Assembly (NCBI GenBank): GCA_030762175.1
Contig: CM060841.1
Span: forward strand, 8,797,501 to 8,861,500
Source: Metallyticus violacea
Lineage: Eukaryota; Arthropoda; Insecta; Mantodea; Metallyticidae
DNA length: 64,000 bases
Reading direction: 5' to 3'
Part shown: one piece after another, positions 35,655-46,825 of the stretch
Layout: the number at the start of each line of letters is the position of its first letter
Numbering within the stretch: position 1 is the first letter of the stretch
The notes under the pieces: model-generated
Databases searched by the model: none
What the model saw: the letters and a program-made list of their open reading frames with translations, nothing else
Told to the model about the DNA's origin: nothing
Made by a program: the position numbers and the translations under genes

Positions 35655-36745
35655 TAATTAATTAATTTTTTATTTATTCTGATGAAGCTAAGGTCATTAG
35701 GCCTTCCATTCCGCTCTACCTATCTAATAATAATTACATGAAGTTATAGCGACAATATTACAACTACAACATTGATAGTAAAGTTGACAATACTTGTACA
35801 CATATTGACGAATGTAAAGCAATAAATAGATGTATGCAAATATATAAATATTGAGAATGAATGATGAAAAATATCAATTTAAGAATAAGAAAAAAAACTA
35901 AAAGAACAATAATATACAACAAGCACTAGCAATGATAATTTATACATATATCAACCTACGTAAATCCTGAAAGTGGAAATACGGATTCAAGCAAAACATA
36001 AAATTAAACGTTGACAATACTATGAAGGAGATAAGAGTATTTATGATAGTAATAAAAATAACATAATGAATAATTCTACAGCAGGTAAAACAAATAAATA
36101 AATGCATTGTAACAAAAGGAATCTGAATCTAGGGTAGTCGATTATTTCTGATAATATTAAACAATTTCTTATGAAATGCTCCTAAAGTTCGGCAGTCTCT
36201 GACATCCCTTGGCAAAGCATTCCAGAGACGGGCAGTGATGATGAGTAAAGTGATGTTCGGTGCAATGTAATAATAGCACGTGTTGGGTTTCAAAACGTGG
36301 GCTAAGATTATGAGAGGAAGACAGATTTTGAAAACGAGAAGATGTATTGATAATTTTGAAAAGTAGTGTGAGGCAAGAATGCTTTTTCGATCTTTCAAGC
36401 GGAACCAAGACAGCATATCGAGGGAGGGTGTTGTGTGATCGAACAGAGGCACATCACAGATGTAACGTATGCACATATTATGAACACGCTGTAGTTTTAG
36501 CGTTAGGTTAGAGTTTAAGTCTGTGAGCATAAAATCGCAGTAGTCCAAGTGAGGCATCGCCAGGGACTGCACCAAGATCTTTTAAAGATTCTGGGTAGGG
36601 ACACGTTAAATCTTTTATATGTATGGATTAGAGAACTTACCTTCCTGCAGATTTCAGCAACATGGTTTTCCCGTCTGTAATAACTCCAAGGTGATAGTTG
36701 CATTATCAGCACATTTCTCTGACTAGGCTGACCATCTCTCCAGCT
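35655..36745 (-). mobile_element. LINE (CR1/Jockey-like) 3' end
   Basis: On the minus strand this is the end of a reverse-transcriptase ORF (36129-36745) followed by about 470 bp of AT-rich 3' UTR that includes GGCCTAATGACCTTAGC. The element ends in ATTA units (35655-35670). A 3'-complete, 5'-truncated copy with a short repetitive tail is normal for this class. A related 3' end occurs at 43900-45130. Confidence 0.7.
36129..36745 (-). pseudogene. LINE reverse transcriptase C-terminal region (pseudogene)
   Basis: Reading from 36745 down: ENHVAEICRKVSSLIHTYKR, then a frameshift, then LVQSLAMPHLDYCDFMLTDL, LKLQRVHNMCIRYICDV, FDHTTPSLDMLSWFRLKDR and ITARLWNALPRDVRDC. This is the conserved order after the catalytic domain in CR1/Jockey-type LINE proteins (SLVLPHxDYCD, LQRxQNxCxRF, LGWLxLxxRR, ARLWNSLP). 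The 148-codon frame 36129-36575 covers most of it. Part of the LLLHCTEHHFT stretch lies in another frame (36169-36408), so at least two shifts are present. Confidence 0.78.
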
Positions 36746-37070
36746 TCCAGCTGTAGGGACAGCATCTTTGATGTTCTTTCTCATAAACTCTGCTCTGAGT
36801 TTGGCATACTTCTCTCTGATATCGCTGCAACCTCCACAGCTAAAATAATGCATTAATTAAAATGTTAATAGAAATGAAAGCGAATTCTTTCCTTTCAAAA
36901 TAGACATAAAATGATAACATTTGCTACTGAATTAAAAGGTAATTATGTAGAACACCACAATAATTAGGCGGGAAAATTGTGTTTTTTACTGGGTTTCGGA
37001 TTTTATTGTTTATTTATTAATAGTTTCTGAGTGACTCAAGAATGTTATGCATTATTATTGTAGTTGTCTT
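36746..37070 (-). repeat. Dispersed unclassified repeat, copy 1
   Basis: This stretch resembles 48760-49120 in the same orientation. Shared blocks are TTTGATGTTCTT, TGCTCTGAGT, TCGCTGCAACC/TCGCCGCAG, AAAAGGTAATTATRTAGAAC and GTTTTTTACT. The minus-strand frame carries KNIKDAVPTAGSW against KNIKATDAGW in the other copy, so a coding origin is possible. I do not recognise the family. It runs up to the LTR at 37071 and may merge with the LINE at its lower edge. Confidence 0.5.
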
Positions 37071-37401
37071 TGTAGCCTCAACCCGCTACTGCAATTGCCA
37101 AATTCGCCACAGCTAACAACATAGAATAAGTACTTATAGTTTGGACTCGCGCCACAGTGGCGCTAATATGTAATATACTTGACACTCAATAAACTAGGGA
37201 GCACCATGCGGTAATGACCTAAACCCGGCGACAGGTATAAATAGGCTGACCAAGACTTTCGAGCGTCGGTTTTTAATCACGAATAAAGAACTAAGAAAGT
37301 CTCTGCGGGTGATCGCAATTGCATGAAATATACCCCCGAATATCCATATCGTCGTTTCCTAATACTGTAAACCTGAGGAACGTAAAGATATTTGCCTAAC
37401 A
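37071..37401 (+). mobile_element. Gypsy-type LTR (solo or partial), TATA box at 37236
   Basis: The first ~180 bp match 59149-59345 closely: CAACCCGCTACT, CGCCACAGCTAACAAC, TATGTAATATACT, ACTCAATAAACTA, ACCCGGCG and GGTATAAATAGGC. It starts with TGTAG and may end at CTAACA (37401). The TATAAATA at 37236-37243 is a plausible LTR promoter, and AATAAA near 37279 may be the polyadenylation signal. I could not find a convincing target-site duplication. Confidence 0.7.
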
Positions 37402-37429
37402 ATCAAAACTTAGGAAACGCTACTAAAGA

Positions 37430-37600
37430 TAGCGTCGACACAATATGATGTTGATATGACGAAACGCGGCGCATGCGCTGTGAACTACTTAACCGAAATG
37501 AGCTGCGGTTGCGGCGCACGCGCTGTATACCACTTTTCAGAGGGAAGAGCTTGGGTGCGCAAGCGCTGACATGTGGACTGTCTTCCTGCCTGAACCTCTC
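37430..37600 (+). mobile_element. Gypsy leader fragment downstream of the LTR
   Basis: GC-richer sequence with CGGCGCATGCGCTGTGA and CAGAGGGAAGAGCTTGGGTG. It resembles 59585-59640 (CGGCGCATGTCCTGTGA, CCAGAGGAAGAGCTCGGGAT), just upstream of the gag region of the larger gypsy copy. It therefore appears to be the 5' leader of the same family, truncated before gag. Confidence 0.55.
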
Positions 37601-38908
37601 GCAGCTAGTACACAACAATGGACCACATCAGATCCACAATTATTATTATTATTTAATTTTTGTCTGTTAAATTCTACTTTAAAGGTGACCGCCAGCAGCT
37701 AACACGCTTCATCTAGGTTTCTGGCTTAGATTTTCGTGCATGTTTTCTTGTTGGAAATAACCCCTGATATAAACATGGATCGCACAAAAACCAACCAAGA
37801 TGCCGATATTTGAAGTTCGTTAAACGAACGGTGGCGGAGGCACTATCAGATGCCGGTACACGAGAACACAGGCAGTAAACACAATTTTGAGAGATGCACA
37901 TTCAGCCCGCGAAATACCTTAGCTGTTGCTGCTGTGTATAATGTGCTTAGGTTCGAACAAATGGTAATACTGATTTTATAATCGACAACTGAAAAGCAGA
38001 AACTCCATTCGTCATTTCCTTTACACATAAAATATTCATATTGCTGCCACAAGATATCATATTCCTACAGCATTTTTAAATTAATGTTCCATGGAAGACA
38101 TATTTAGCCAGTTCAAGGTATCCTCGTATAAGAATGCGCTTATTTTTCTTCTTTTACTTACAGTTCAGTTTGAGGCACGTATTAAATAAGAACAGAATAT
38201 ATCCTTTTTATTGCTTGCAGTGGAAGAGTAACCGACAGATTCTCCATTGTGAAAGAAAAAAAATCGTTTTACAAAGACTACATGTACTTTTCTCTAAATA
38301 AAGTCATAAAATATTTTTAAAGAGCTGTGGGATATAATTATCTTAAGACAATATCTGAATAACAAATTATTTAAAACGTATTTATTTTAAACAAAAAATA
38401 CCCTCATTTAGATATTGAGGAGAAAGTTTAAACCCAATGTTAGTAGCATTTTAGATTTCATTCCCTCGCCCCTGTCATCTGCAATTACAAATTTCAAATG
38501 GCACCCCTCTACCTTTAAAAAGGATACAGTTCTAATCATTTATTAGTTTTATTCTTGCTGAGATCCTGCGTTGTTGTAGTTTAAATTTGGACAGAATAAA
38601 ACTGCTGTTAGACATTTAATGTAATAGTTGTTTTTTGATAATAACTTGTTTCAAAGTCGTGTATGACATACAGGGGCGGGGGAAATGTAAGGGAAATAGC
38701 CAGAAGTTCTGACACCGGCTGAATTTGTGTATTACATTACCCAAAATAATAACTTATATTTCATTGTCAAAAATTGTACAGCGCATAACTTTTGATTAGG
38801 CAGATAATTTCTCCCTCATTATCTAAATTGACGTGCTTTTTTGGTTTAGATTAACTTTATTTGAAATATGTAAATGGTTTTTCAAATCGGTAAGTTTTGA
38901 AATGAAAG
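37601..38908. other. Unannotated AT-rich region
   Basis: No recognisable element or convincing reading frame. Confidence 0.4.
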
Positions 38909-38920
38909 TCCTGCATGCAC

Positions 38921-39202
38921 TTTTTTGGGGGAGGGTTATTTATGGACGCTCTTTAACATCTCAGGCCATCAGCGTCCCATTCAAATCAGATCGTGAAACG
39001 GTCGACAAATTTTGCTCAAGGCCTCTTCTTTCAGGCTTGAGGTTCTTTTTCGTGTACGACACGGGACCCACAGCTTTACTTCCCTTCCGAAGGAAGCCAT
39101 ACTTCGGATTTTTACGCCCGAAAATAATCCATTGATCCGTGCCGGGTTTGAACTTGGGTATAGAAGGCAAGTATGGTTACCACTACACCACCAGGACCGA
39201 CT
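38921..39202 (-). mobile_element. SINE family B, copy 1
   Basis: On the minus strand the head begins at about 39202 (GTCGGTCCTGGTGG) with box A TGGTGTAGTGGTAACC and box B AAGTTCAAACCCGG, a tRNA-like arrangement. The body runs left to GATGGCCTGAGATGTTAAAG and an AAATAACCC tail. A 12-bp repeat TCCTGYATGCAC with one mismatch flanks it (38909-38920 and 39203-39214). It matches 62876-63091 throughout and differs from family A in head and body. Confidence 0.82.
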
Positions 39203-39214
39203 TCCTGTATGCAC

Positions 39215-42014
39215 ACTATACCAAATAATACACATCACTGAATATTACTCAAGGGCTGCAAACTTGTGAATGTATAGCAGATGAGATTTTCCGTTATAAA
39301 ACTGACTCATAAACGTTAGTCGATTATACTGTCGGTTAAATAATTTTGGAGGAAACGAATAAAGGAGTTTTTTTTTTAACCAAATTTACGCAGCGATTCG
39401 ATTTAAAGGAAGTTTCATTCAGCTTTTGTTTCTAAAACGAGGAGCCACAGTTCAGTAAGAGATATCTGTCAATTAAGAAGATGCCGACATTTTGTTTCTC
39501 TCTTCATTCATTCACTGCTGTTTTAGAATGAAGTCATTCATCTTTGTTACCTCTTGCTACTGCAGCAGAAACAGCCCAGGTTGGTAAGCACAGACGTTCT
39601 TGCACCGCAAAACAAAAGGAAAGCACCTAAATCGCTTCTATTCCGCCTCGATCGTTGTCCTGGGCGAGAACACAAAGTAGAACATACAACCGCTACGTTA
39701 AGTAGTTTTGTTGGCAACCTGCAGGTGCTCGTACGCGGTTTCCGCAGAGAATTAGAACGAATAGCAGGCTGGAAAAGGTCGGACGCTGCCAGATATTTTA
39801 ACCACTTCGCTATAAACAGAGGAGTCGTCGCCACCACCTGCTACAAGTGTTGCTGTTATTATTACGTCATCAAGCGCTGAGATACATTTTAGATGTAGTG
39901 TAAAAGTGGCTCAACTCTTTACTGTAGACAAGAAATAAGCACCAGGTACACTCTGTGTGAGAAGAAAGTTTTCAGAAAGTGTTTGAAAGTTACCCACTCT
40001 ACTCACTTTTGCTTTACTATTACCCGATCTGTAATAAAAGTTAGTGCGCGCTTTGAACATTAAAAGACAGGTAAATGTCCTTTCTCAAACCAAACCCTCA
40101 AAGACAGGATTCATTGTAATGGAGAGGTTTGTTTATGTTTTGTATTATAACACTTTTTATTGTAAATATCTTCAAAGGAAGCTATACATAAACTGTTTTT
40201 TGTTTGTTTATAAATGTTAACGTTTTAAATTTTAAGTTAGTAGATGTGTTATTTAGTTTGGAAGAAAATCAGAGAAGAAAGAAGAAGGGGAAAAATAAAA
40301 GAAGAAAAAAAATGGACGCAGTAACTTAAACTCCTTTGCACAGATTCTAACCCCCAATATCTGGTTATCTCAGTAAAGAAACACTTGACATAATTTAGAA
40401 TAAAATATTGTAGGGGCGATAAAATGAATGTACAGAAGAGGCAGTTTCCCTCAGTGTCTACTTATAAACACTGCCTCTGTTTAGATGTGCACTGAAGGGG
40501 TTTCAACAGTGAACAGGTATTAAAGGTAGTTACATAGTAGCTTGCTTCCACTATGGCGCAATTTAATTTGTGTAATCGAATAAGTGCAAATGTAACACTC
40601 CATATAAGATGCGAATACAATTTATTTAAATTATAACGCATTCACTATTTACTCACCCCCCTTATTCTAACAGCATCAAGATACTTTTCTCCAAGAATTA
40701 TACTGTGTTCGCCTGTAACTAGATTACTTGTTATGCATATTTCCGTTATTCCAAATTTCCAGTTGCATTTTCATTACTGACCATTAATACGTAATTAGTA
40801 AAATCGTTTTAATTGTCTTTAAAGTTACTACAATACACACTGCACAGTAAACGCGCCAACAAATGGATGGGCCAATTGAAGATTGTTTTACTTAAGAAAC
40901 CCTAATCATTCTCAGTTATGCTTATGAAATTTTCATAGAAAAAAACATTGCCTCACGCGTACTCGTATATTATTTAGTAACCTCAATGGTGGTTTTTGGT
41001 TTGCAAATTATTGGAATATTAGCATGCTAGAGATGCTTTCAAACATGAACTGTAACATACGACGAAGAGATAATATTTATTTATGCTGTTAACAGAAAAT
41101 TAACTTTCCAAAGAGCTAATTATATGTTCTTATACTACATATTTTCATCTTACCAGTGAGAAACTGTTACATCAAAATACTTATATTTGTGTAAATGTCG
41201 CCGCGATATTGATGCGAGTACACAAAGTAGGGCTTTACATCTTGAAAGTCAGTTCTTGTGATTCAGTGATTTTAAGAATATGCGCTACTAAAAATGAGAG
41301 AAAAAAAAAAAGCAATTCTGGGGTGTGATGCATGAACTTAATAACGCACATTTTAGTACAAAATGTTAGCAATTGATTTTTACTATTCCTGCCATCTGTT
41401 ATGAACATACAAGTTTCCTTTTCTTGACATTAGAGGGCAATACTGTTTGTGCAGTTTACGATCCACATGTTGTTCAGTGCATGAACCCAAACAAAATGGA
41501 TACAGTTGGAAGTAAGCGAACTTTAGCAGTTAGAAAATTTTATTTTTCAGTGTTCTGCAATTCTAATGCAAGTAAGACGGAAATTACATCCGTTATTTAT
41601 CTTCATTATATTTTAAATTCACTTTAAATAAACACGTTAGCATTAACATTAACTACTAAAATTGGGTTGTGGAAATGAACATACATTGTCGTTTTGTTTC
41701 TTTCCTGCAGAAAGGGATCCAGGCAGTATCTTTACTTTGTCTTCTGATCATGAAGATGAAGAAGGAAACAGATATTATCATATTTGTTATTTCATTAGAT
41801 CCACTGATTGCTTTTCTGATTAAAATACTGAATGTACTAGACAATAGTGAAGAGAAGCCAGGAAGTTAAAGAACTTTTAAAATTTTGTAGCAATATTCAA
41901 TTGGAATTTGTAATATGAGATACTAACCTCAATGCATATAAACCTATAGAGCATACATAACTTAAGTACAATAATATTTAATTTTTGTGGGCATTAATAC
42001 CTATTGTTTCCACT
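39215..42014. other. Unannotated region
   Basis: Overlapping opposite frames at 39554-39880 (108 codons) and 39547-39837 (minus, 96 codons) lie in a GC-richer island but show no domain I know; a retroelement fragment is possible. A purine-only tract covers about 40260-40315. Frames at 41373-41627 and 41669-41869 have no known motif. Confidence 0.35.
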
Positions 42015-42819
42015 CTAGGTAAAGAAAGAGGCATCGGAAGAGAGCAAACAAGGTATACATGACTTCATAAAACTTTTGCCCAAATATAAAAGTCACTACA
42101 CGAGAAAGGATAACCCACATTGGAAATACTTCTCCCCAGAACTTCCTGAAAAGAAACTACATGAACTCTATGTAGAGAAATGTTACCCCTGGTCATGGAA
42201 CCTGTTTTTATGTTTCACATATTTTTAGAACATATTTTAATCTGTACTTTGGAATCCTAGTTTTGATACATGTAAGATATGTGATAAAATACAGATGACT
42301 GTAGAGGAGCAGAGAAAGTTAAAATAAAATGTGAATTAGAACTCCACCTAAGGAAGGCTGAAAAGTCACAGAGCGAAATGAGAGAAGATTTTGAAACTTC
42401 ACAAAATAACAATAAGTAATTACTTTGGCATTTGATATGGAACAAAGTTTGCCGACTCCCCATAATGCATGTGTAACATTCTGGTAGGCAGCTTTGGACT
42501 CTAAATCTTGGTATTTATGATGCCACTGGTACAGACATATGCATATGTGGTCTGAGGACATTGCTGGATGAAGTTCACAAGAGGTCTTGTCATGTCTGAA
42601 TGTGTGTCTTAAGGGGATGAAAGAGCACAACAGAAATGCAGAACATCTTATCACACTCTTGTGGTGACCAAAATAAGAACCAGAATATGGTTAGTTGTTG
42701 ATACTATGCAACTTATATTTGGACATTTTTTAAAAGTGCTGAACACAAATTCCCTGTCCCAGGAGACACATTTGTCTCCTGTGATGGGATAATTGAAAAG
42801 AAAAAGAAGAAAACTCCAA

Positions 42820-42865
<46 letters not shown>

Positions 42866-43240
42866 CAGAAGGGTGATACTAGCTAGGTAGTTGAACATGA
42901 TAAACGGAAACAGTCGTTCGTTGTTGGAAGAATGAAACATTCATTTTTATTGATGGCATGAAAAAGTACCTCCTTTTTAGAAAAGTAGATGAAAATGGAC
43001 GATCTGTAAAATTACAGAAACCAGTAAGAATATTAACAACTGAGAATTTGCCAGGTAAATACTGCATTGGCTATACCCATGAGATGTAAGAACATTCCCT
43101 TGTAAATGTATCTAGGAAAAGAAAAGTGGCACAGAAGTTTCACCTCCACCTTTACACAGATATAGGCTTTCTATTACCGCTGCTAAACTTCAGGATTTAA
43201 GAAAGCTATGTCAGTATATTCAGAGGAGCAATGGGGTTTC
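42015..43240 (+). pseudogene. Pseudogene of an unnamed multi-copy insect protein, transposase-like
   Basis: Fragments in shifting frames follow the order of a family often annotated as uncharacterised protein in insect genomes. They are HDFIKLLPKYKSHY and DNPHWKYFSPELP (42055-42160), FDTCKICDKIQ with a CxxC pair (42262-42294), FDMEQSLPTP (42430), RQLWTLNLGIYDATGTD (42486), SCGDQNKN (42660) and HKFPVPGDTF (42745). A weak match to the C-terminal AKLQDLRKLC region lies near 43180. Stops and frameshifts are frequent. The SxxCGGQNRN-like motif and the copy number suggest a DDE-type transposase origin. I believe the domain is the one catalogued as DUF7869, but I cannot verify that here. A TA microsatellite interrupts it. 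Confidence 0.55.
42821..42863. repeat. (TA)n dinucleotide tract
   Basis: About 21 uninterrupted TA units inside the pseudogene at 42015-43240. Confidence 0.96.
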
Positions 43241-43899
43241 TATACTGGACTCAAGCAAAACACGTTCCCCAAGCAAAATTAAGAGGAAGGGGAAAATTTC
43301 CTCATCTAAACAAGGGGATGAAAGTGAAAGTTCATCATCAACAGCAATCAGCTCACTCTCCGATAACTCAACAGACTAGAACATCAACAAGGAATCAAAA
43401 GAAATTGACGTTCATCAGGTTCTTGCACTGAAAGTTTGAGAACGCCAGAAGTCAATATTCCCATTTTATTTGACATTTCACTTCAACAGGTAAAATTTTA
43501 TACAATTATTATTCACTATATGCAGAATATTCACTTTGTTGCTATGCATGATGCTCATCAACGCTCTTATTTCTCTAAACATATCTTTTGTGGGTTATCA
43601 GGTTCATACACCACAGCCCAGAATTTTTTTAATGTTTTTAGATGGTGGTGGATTTACAAGTGTGCACTTCATGAAAATCCAACACCAACCTCACGTAAAG
43701 TTAAAGCCCATACAGCCATTTCCATTCCAGTCCTTACCCACATAATGCCTGTGTATTTGACCAGTTTGTTAGGTACGAGGACACACTCCGACGAGTGCCT
43801 TCATAACATGATATGGAGATAGTGCCCTAAAGAAATATTTGTGTAAAAGAAAAAGGTAGTTAGATGTAGTTGAAGTCAGTTAGTGAGTTCAATGTTTTA
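43241..43899. other. Unannotated region
   Basis: It begins with a Ser/Lys-rich translated stretch continuing from the pseudogene upstream. Frames at 43436-43822 and 43536-43745 overlap each other and lack known motifs. Confidence 0.4.
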
Positions 43900-45130
43900 A
43901 TATATATTTTAGTTAAGACCATGAGGTCCTCTCTTTCACTTCACCAGGGGCAGTTACAATGTATATAACACAGTTAACGGTATTAACAATTTGAGCATAG
44001 ATCTGTTAAATGCTGCATGCTCCAACTAAATAATCTTCGAGCAATATTCTAAATTGTTGTGACCGGCAGTCCCTTGATATCAGAAAACAGAGTTCCAGAG
44101 ACGAGTACCGACAACTATGAAGGATATACGAGGGTAGTCTCAAAAGTGAGGTCTCTTATTTTTTAAAAAATATAGAAAAACGTTTATCTTCAATACAAGG
44201 TACATAGTTTTGAAGCTTGAACATTCTTCTACTTTTTCACATAATCTCCATTTCGGTTGATGCATCTTTGTATGCCCGTGTCATACAAGGTCGCCGCCAT
44301 GCTATTGAGGAAGCGTTGGACCTCAACTTCCACTCGTCGCCGTCGATAAAGCGCCTTCCAACCAAATGTTCTTTCAACTAGGGAAACAAATAGTAGTCGC
44401 TGGGTGCTAAGTCCGGACTATAAGGTGGATGGGTGATGATATTCCATCCAAACTGTTGCAGAAGATCCACGGTTTGATGGGCGGCATGGGGACGAGCGTA
44501 GTCGTGGAGAAATTTCAACACATCAACCAAAGTCCTATGAATAGCGTTTCGAGAAACCGCAGGAATAACAATGCAGAGTTTACGGAGAGTGATGAAGCAC
44601 GGATTTGTTCAACCTTTGCGATTGTCTCATCCCGAATAGGCGGTCTCCCGCTTCTTTTTCGTCGTGAATTTCATGACGACCAGCTGCAAACTCTCGACAC
44701 CACTTGGGGACGTTTTTGACATCCATACATTTCCATCAACTGTCGCTGAACTTCGACTTTTGCATTCAAAAACCGAATAACTGCGCGAAACTTCGCACCT
44801 GGCGGTAGCGGTAACGCAAGTTTCATTACAACTAGCTGTCAAGCTAAGACTGAGCGCCCCAGCGCCTGTGTGATGCATTTTGCAGCGAGTTGGGGAAGCA
44901 ACAAACACAACAAAGCGGCCAACAGTCGCGCAAAACGTTTCCCTGCAGCCCCAGCGCTTTGGAGATCTTACTTTTGGGATTACCCTCGTAAGAGGTTCGG
45001 TGTAAGGGTATAGAGAGAATGGGATTGCTATTCGATCATGTGCTTAAATTATAATAAGATAGGAAGTGAAAACGGGTCGAAAGATAGTGTGGAGTTGAGG
45101 TAGGTACTGCAGAGACTTTGTTGGAATGTG
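43900..45130 (-). mobile_element. LINE 3' end, split by a mariner insertion
   Basis: On the minus strand, 45130-44989 ends with the coded segment PILSIPLHRTSYP, and 44128-44040 continues with SFIVVGTRLWNSV then DIKGLP. This is the RTE/CR1/Jockey-type C-terminal motif order (IPLHRT...ARLWNSLP...), with frameshifts. The lower part is an AT-rich 3' UTR with a GGACCTCATGGTC block resembling the 3' UTR of the LINE at 35655. The mariner at 44129-44988 lies exactly between the two coding pieces. Confidence 0.65.
44129..44988 (-). mobile_element. mariner, internally deleted (860 bp), inserted in a LINE
   Basis: The termini CGAGGGTAGTCTCAAAAGT (44129 on) and, read in reverse from 44988, CGAGGGTAATCCCAAAAGT are inverted repeats flanked by TA (44127-44128 and 44989-44990). 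On the minus strand the interior keeps an N-terminal part in mixed frames. It also keeps the stretch VLKFLHDYARPHAAHQ to HPPYSPDLAPSDYYLFP, which holds the second and third catalytic Asp. The segment with the first Asp (GDE motif) is absent, so it is a deletion derivative. Many codons are interrupted, including a stop right after LFP. Its terminal repeats differ from those of the other two mariners here. Confidence 0.86.
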
Positions 45131-45901
45131 AGATATCACTGGGGCTAGAAAAGAAGAAAATTTGGAATAATGGTGACAAGAGACGAGTTGCTGACAGTCA
45201 ATGACGATCATCTGTCAAATACTGAAAGTGGAAAATTTGACAGTGGAAACCAGCAAACTGCTGAAGGAAGGACAATTTATATAGCTAAGGTACATAACTC
45301 TTTCTCATCACATGGCTTGATTTCAATTATCCGGTAAAATATGTTTTTTAAAACATTTTCAGGTACTGGAAACCATTTTTATCCTAAACCGTTCGACATA
45401 ATTTAATTAAATTTTCAACACTACTTCAGAGCATACACCGGTTTTATTTTATATAAGAATACACGCTAAAAATATTTTGCTTATTTGAAAAAAAAATTAA
45501 AATTAAAAATTTGAGCTTCACTAATCAATCATAGAATGCAATGCAATGCAATTCAGGTACATATTATGATTGAGAAATGTTCATTAACTTTAATTTTGAA
45601 CAACTCATATAATTTCTCATTGATTTGTCTTTTTATTCAATTAATTTCAATAATGTTTTCAAGATAATTTGTTAATATACCTTATGAAAATTGTTACCCA
45701 TACGATATTACAACACGCAGGCTGTATGTTTTAAAAATTAATCACATCTAATTATAATTATAAATGTAAGAAGATATAAATTTGGTAGCGCGTACCCTTA
45801 AGAGAGTTAAATAAAGATCTAATGGAGACAAATTATAAATATATAAAGTAGAAATAAAAAGAAAAATATACAGAAATAGTACTTTCACTCTAGTCATGTG
45901 A
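45131..45901. other. Unannotated AT-rich region
   Basis: No recognisable element. ATGCA is repeated in a short cluster near 45536-45552. Confidence 0.4.
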
Positions 45902-45907
45902 GTACAT

Positions 45908-46200
45908 GTGTTTTTTATTTTTTTTTTAATCGTGTTTAACGCCGTTTTTACTACAGAGGCACCACAGGGGATGGACACTGATGATACATGAGATGAAATT
46001 ATTTATTGGGAAAGGATTTTTTAAGTTAGGAAACGTTCCAGGCCTAAGTTTAGGGTACCTCCCCGGCACTTTCCATTTATGAGGACTGACAAAGACATCT
46101 GTAAAAGACATCAGTCAGGGACCATGGTCCTGGCGGGATTCGAACCCCAGATCTCCCGCTCAAGAGTCCGGCCTTAACAACCTAGGCTACCCGTGGCGGT
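45908..46200 (-). mobile_element. SINE family A, copy 5, full length
   Basis: Minus-strand copy with head blocks GGATTCGAACCCCAG and CTAGGCTACCCGTGG at the right, the CCCCGGCACTT body block, and a GCGTTAAACACG end with a T-rich (A-tail) run at the left. GTACAT flanks it at 45902-45907 and 46201-46206. Box A carries a change (CCTAGGCTACC instead of CCTCGGCCACC). Confidence 0.84.
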
Positions 46201-46229
46201 GTACATAAGTTGGAAAGAAATATCCAGAC

Positions 46230-46425
46230 TTGAAAAATTCGGGAAATGGCCGGTATTCGAACCAACGATATTAGGCCTTTCCTGCCGACGTTCTATTAAA
46301 CTGAGCTACTGTATACTCCTAAACTCGGAACCAAGAACCTCTCTCAATTGGTTGTATATATCGCGGAGAACTTCCTCAGTTGGTAAGAGCGTCGGCACGG
46401 AATGGTAAATCCCGGCCACAGAATT
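46230..46425. repeat. Two opposed tRNA-like SINE heads
   Basis: On the minus strand, 46312-46250 reads GTAGCTCAGTTTAATAGAAC then GTCGGCAGGAAAGG and GGTTCGAATACC, a tRNA-like box A and box B. On the plus strand, 46365-46425 reads CCTCAGTTGGTAAGAGCG then TCGGCACGGAATGG and AAATCCCGGCC. They look like head-to-head copies of a third tRNA-derived family, separated by about 45 bp. Neither resembles a functional tRNA gene. Confidence 0.5.
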
Positions 46426-46825
46426 GTGGTGACTGAGATACCCGTTCAGATGGACTTTACAAGAGCTTTTGGGCATTAGTGAAAGAAGACTTATTAGAGC
46501 TGTATAATATCTTCGAGATTGGAGATGTGATTGACGGGATGCGGGCATGCTAAACACTTGCCCATGCAGACTATCGCCCGATCATGTTATTAACACAGAT
46601 CTTAAACTGTTTATGAAGATCCTAGCAGGTAGATTGCATCAGGTTTTTGACAATGTTCAAAAGTTTAGGGCTAGATATTAAAAATATACTAACTAACTCA
46701 TTTGTTGCTTTAAGAGTTTCTAGTTTAACCAACGCATTGTTGCGGTTCCCGAGAATTGCAAATAGAAAGACTAGAGAAAGCGGTGTCAGAACCGTAAGAT
46801 ATAATAGTTGATTGATAAATATATA

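Noticed and set aside
39547..39880. Opposed 96- and 108-codon frames as a gene
   Set aside because: Antisense overlap and lack of motifs; more likely a retroelement fragment or chance in GC-richer DNA.
44627..44908. 93-codon minus frame as a protein
   Set aside because: It is the deleted mariner N-terminus read out of frame.
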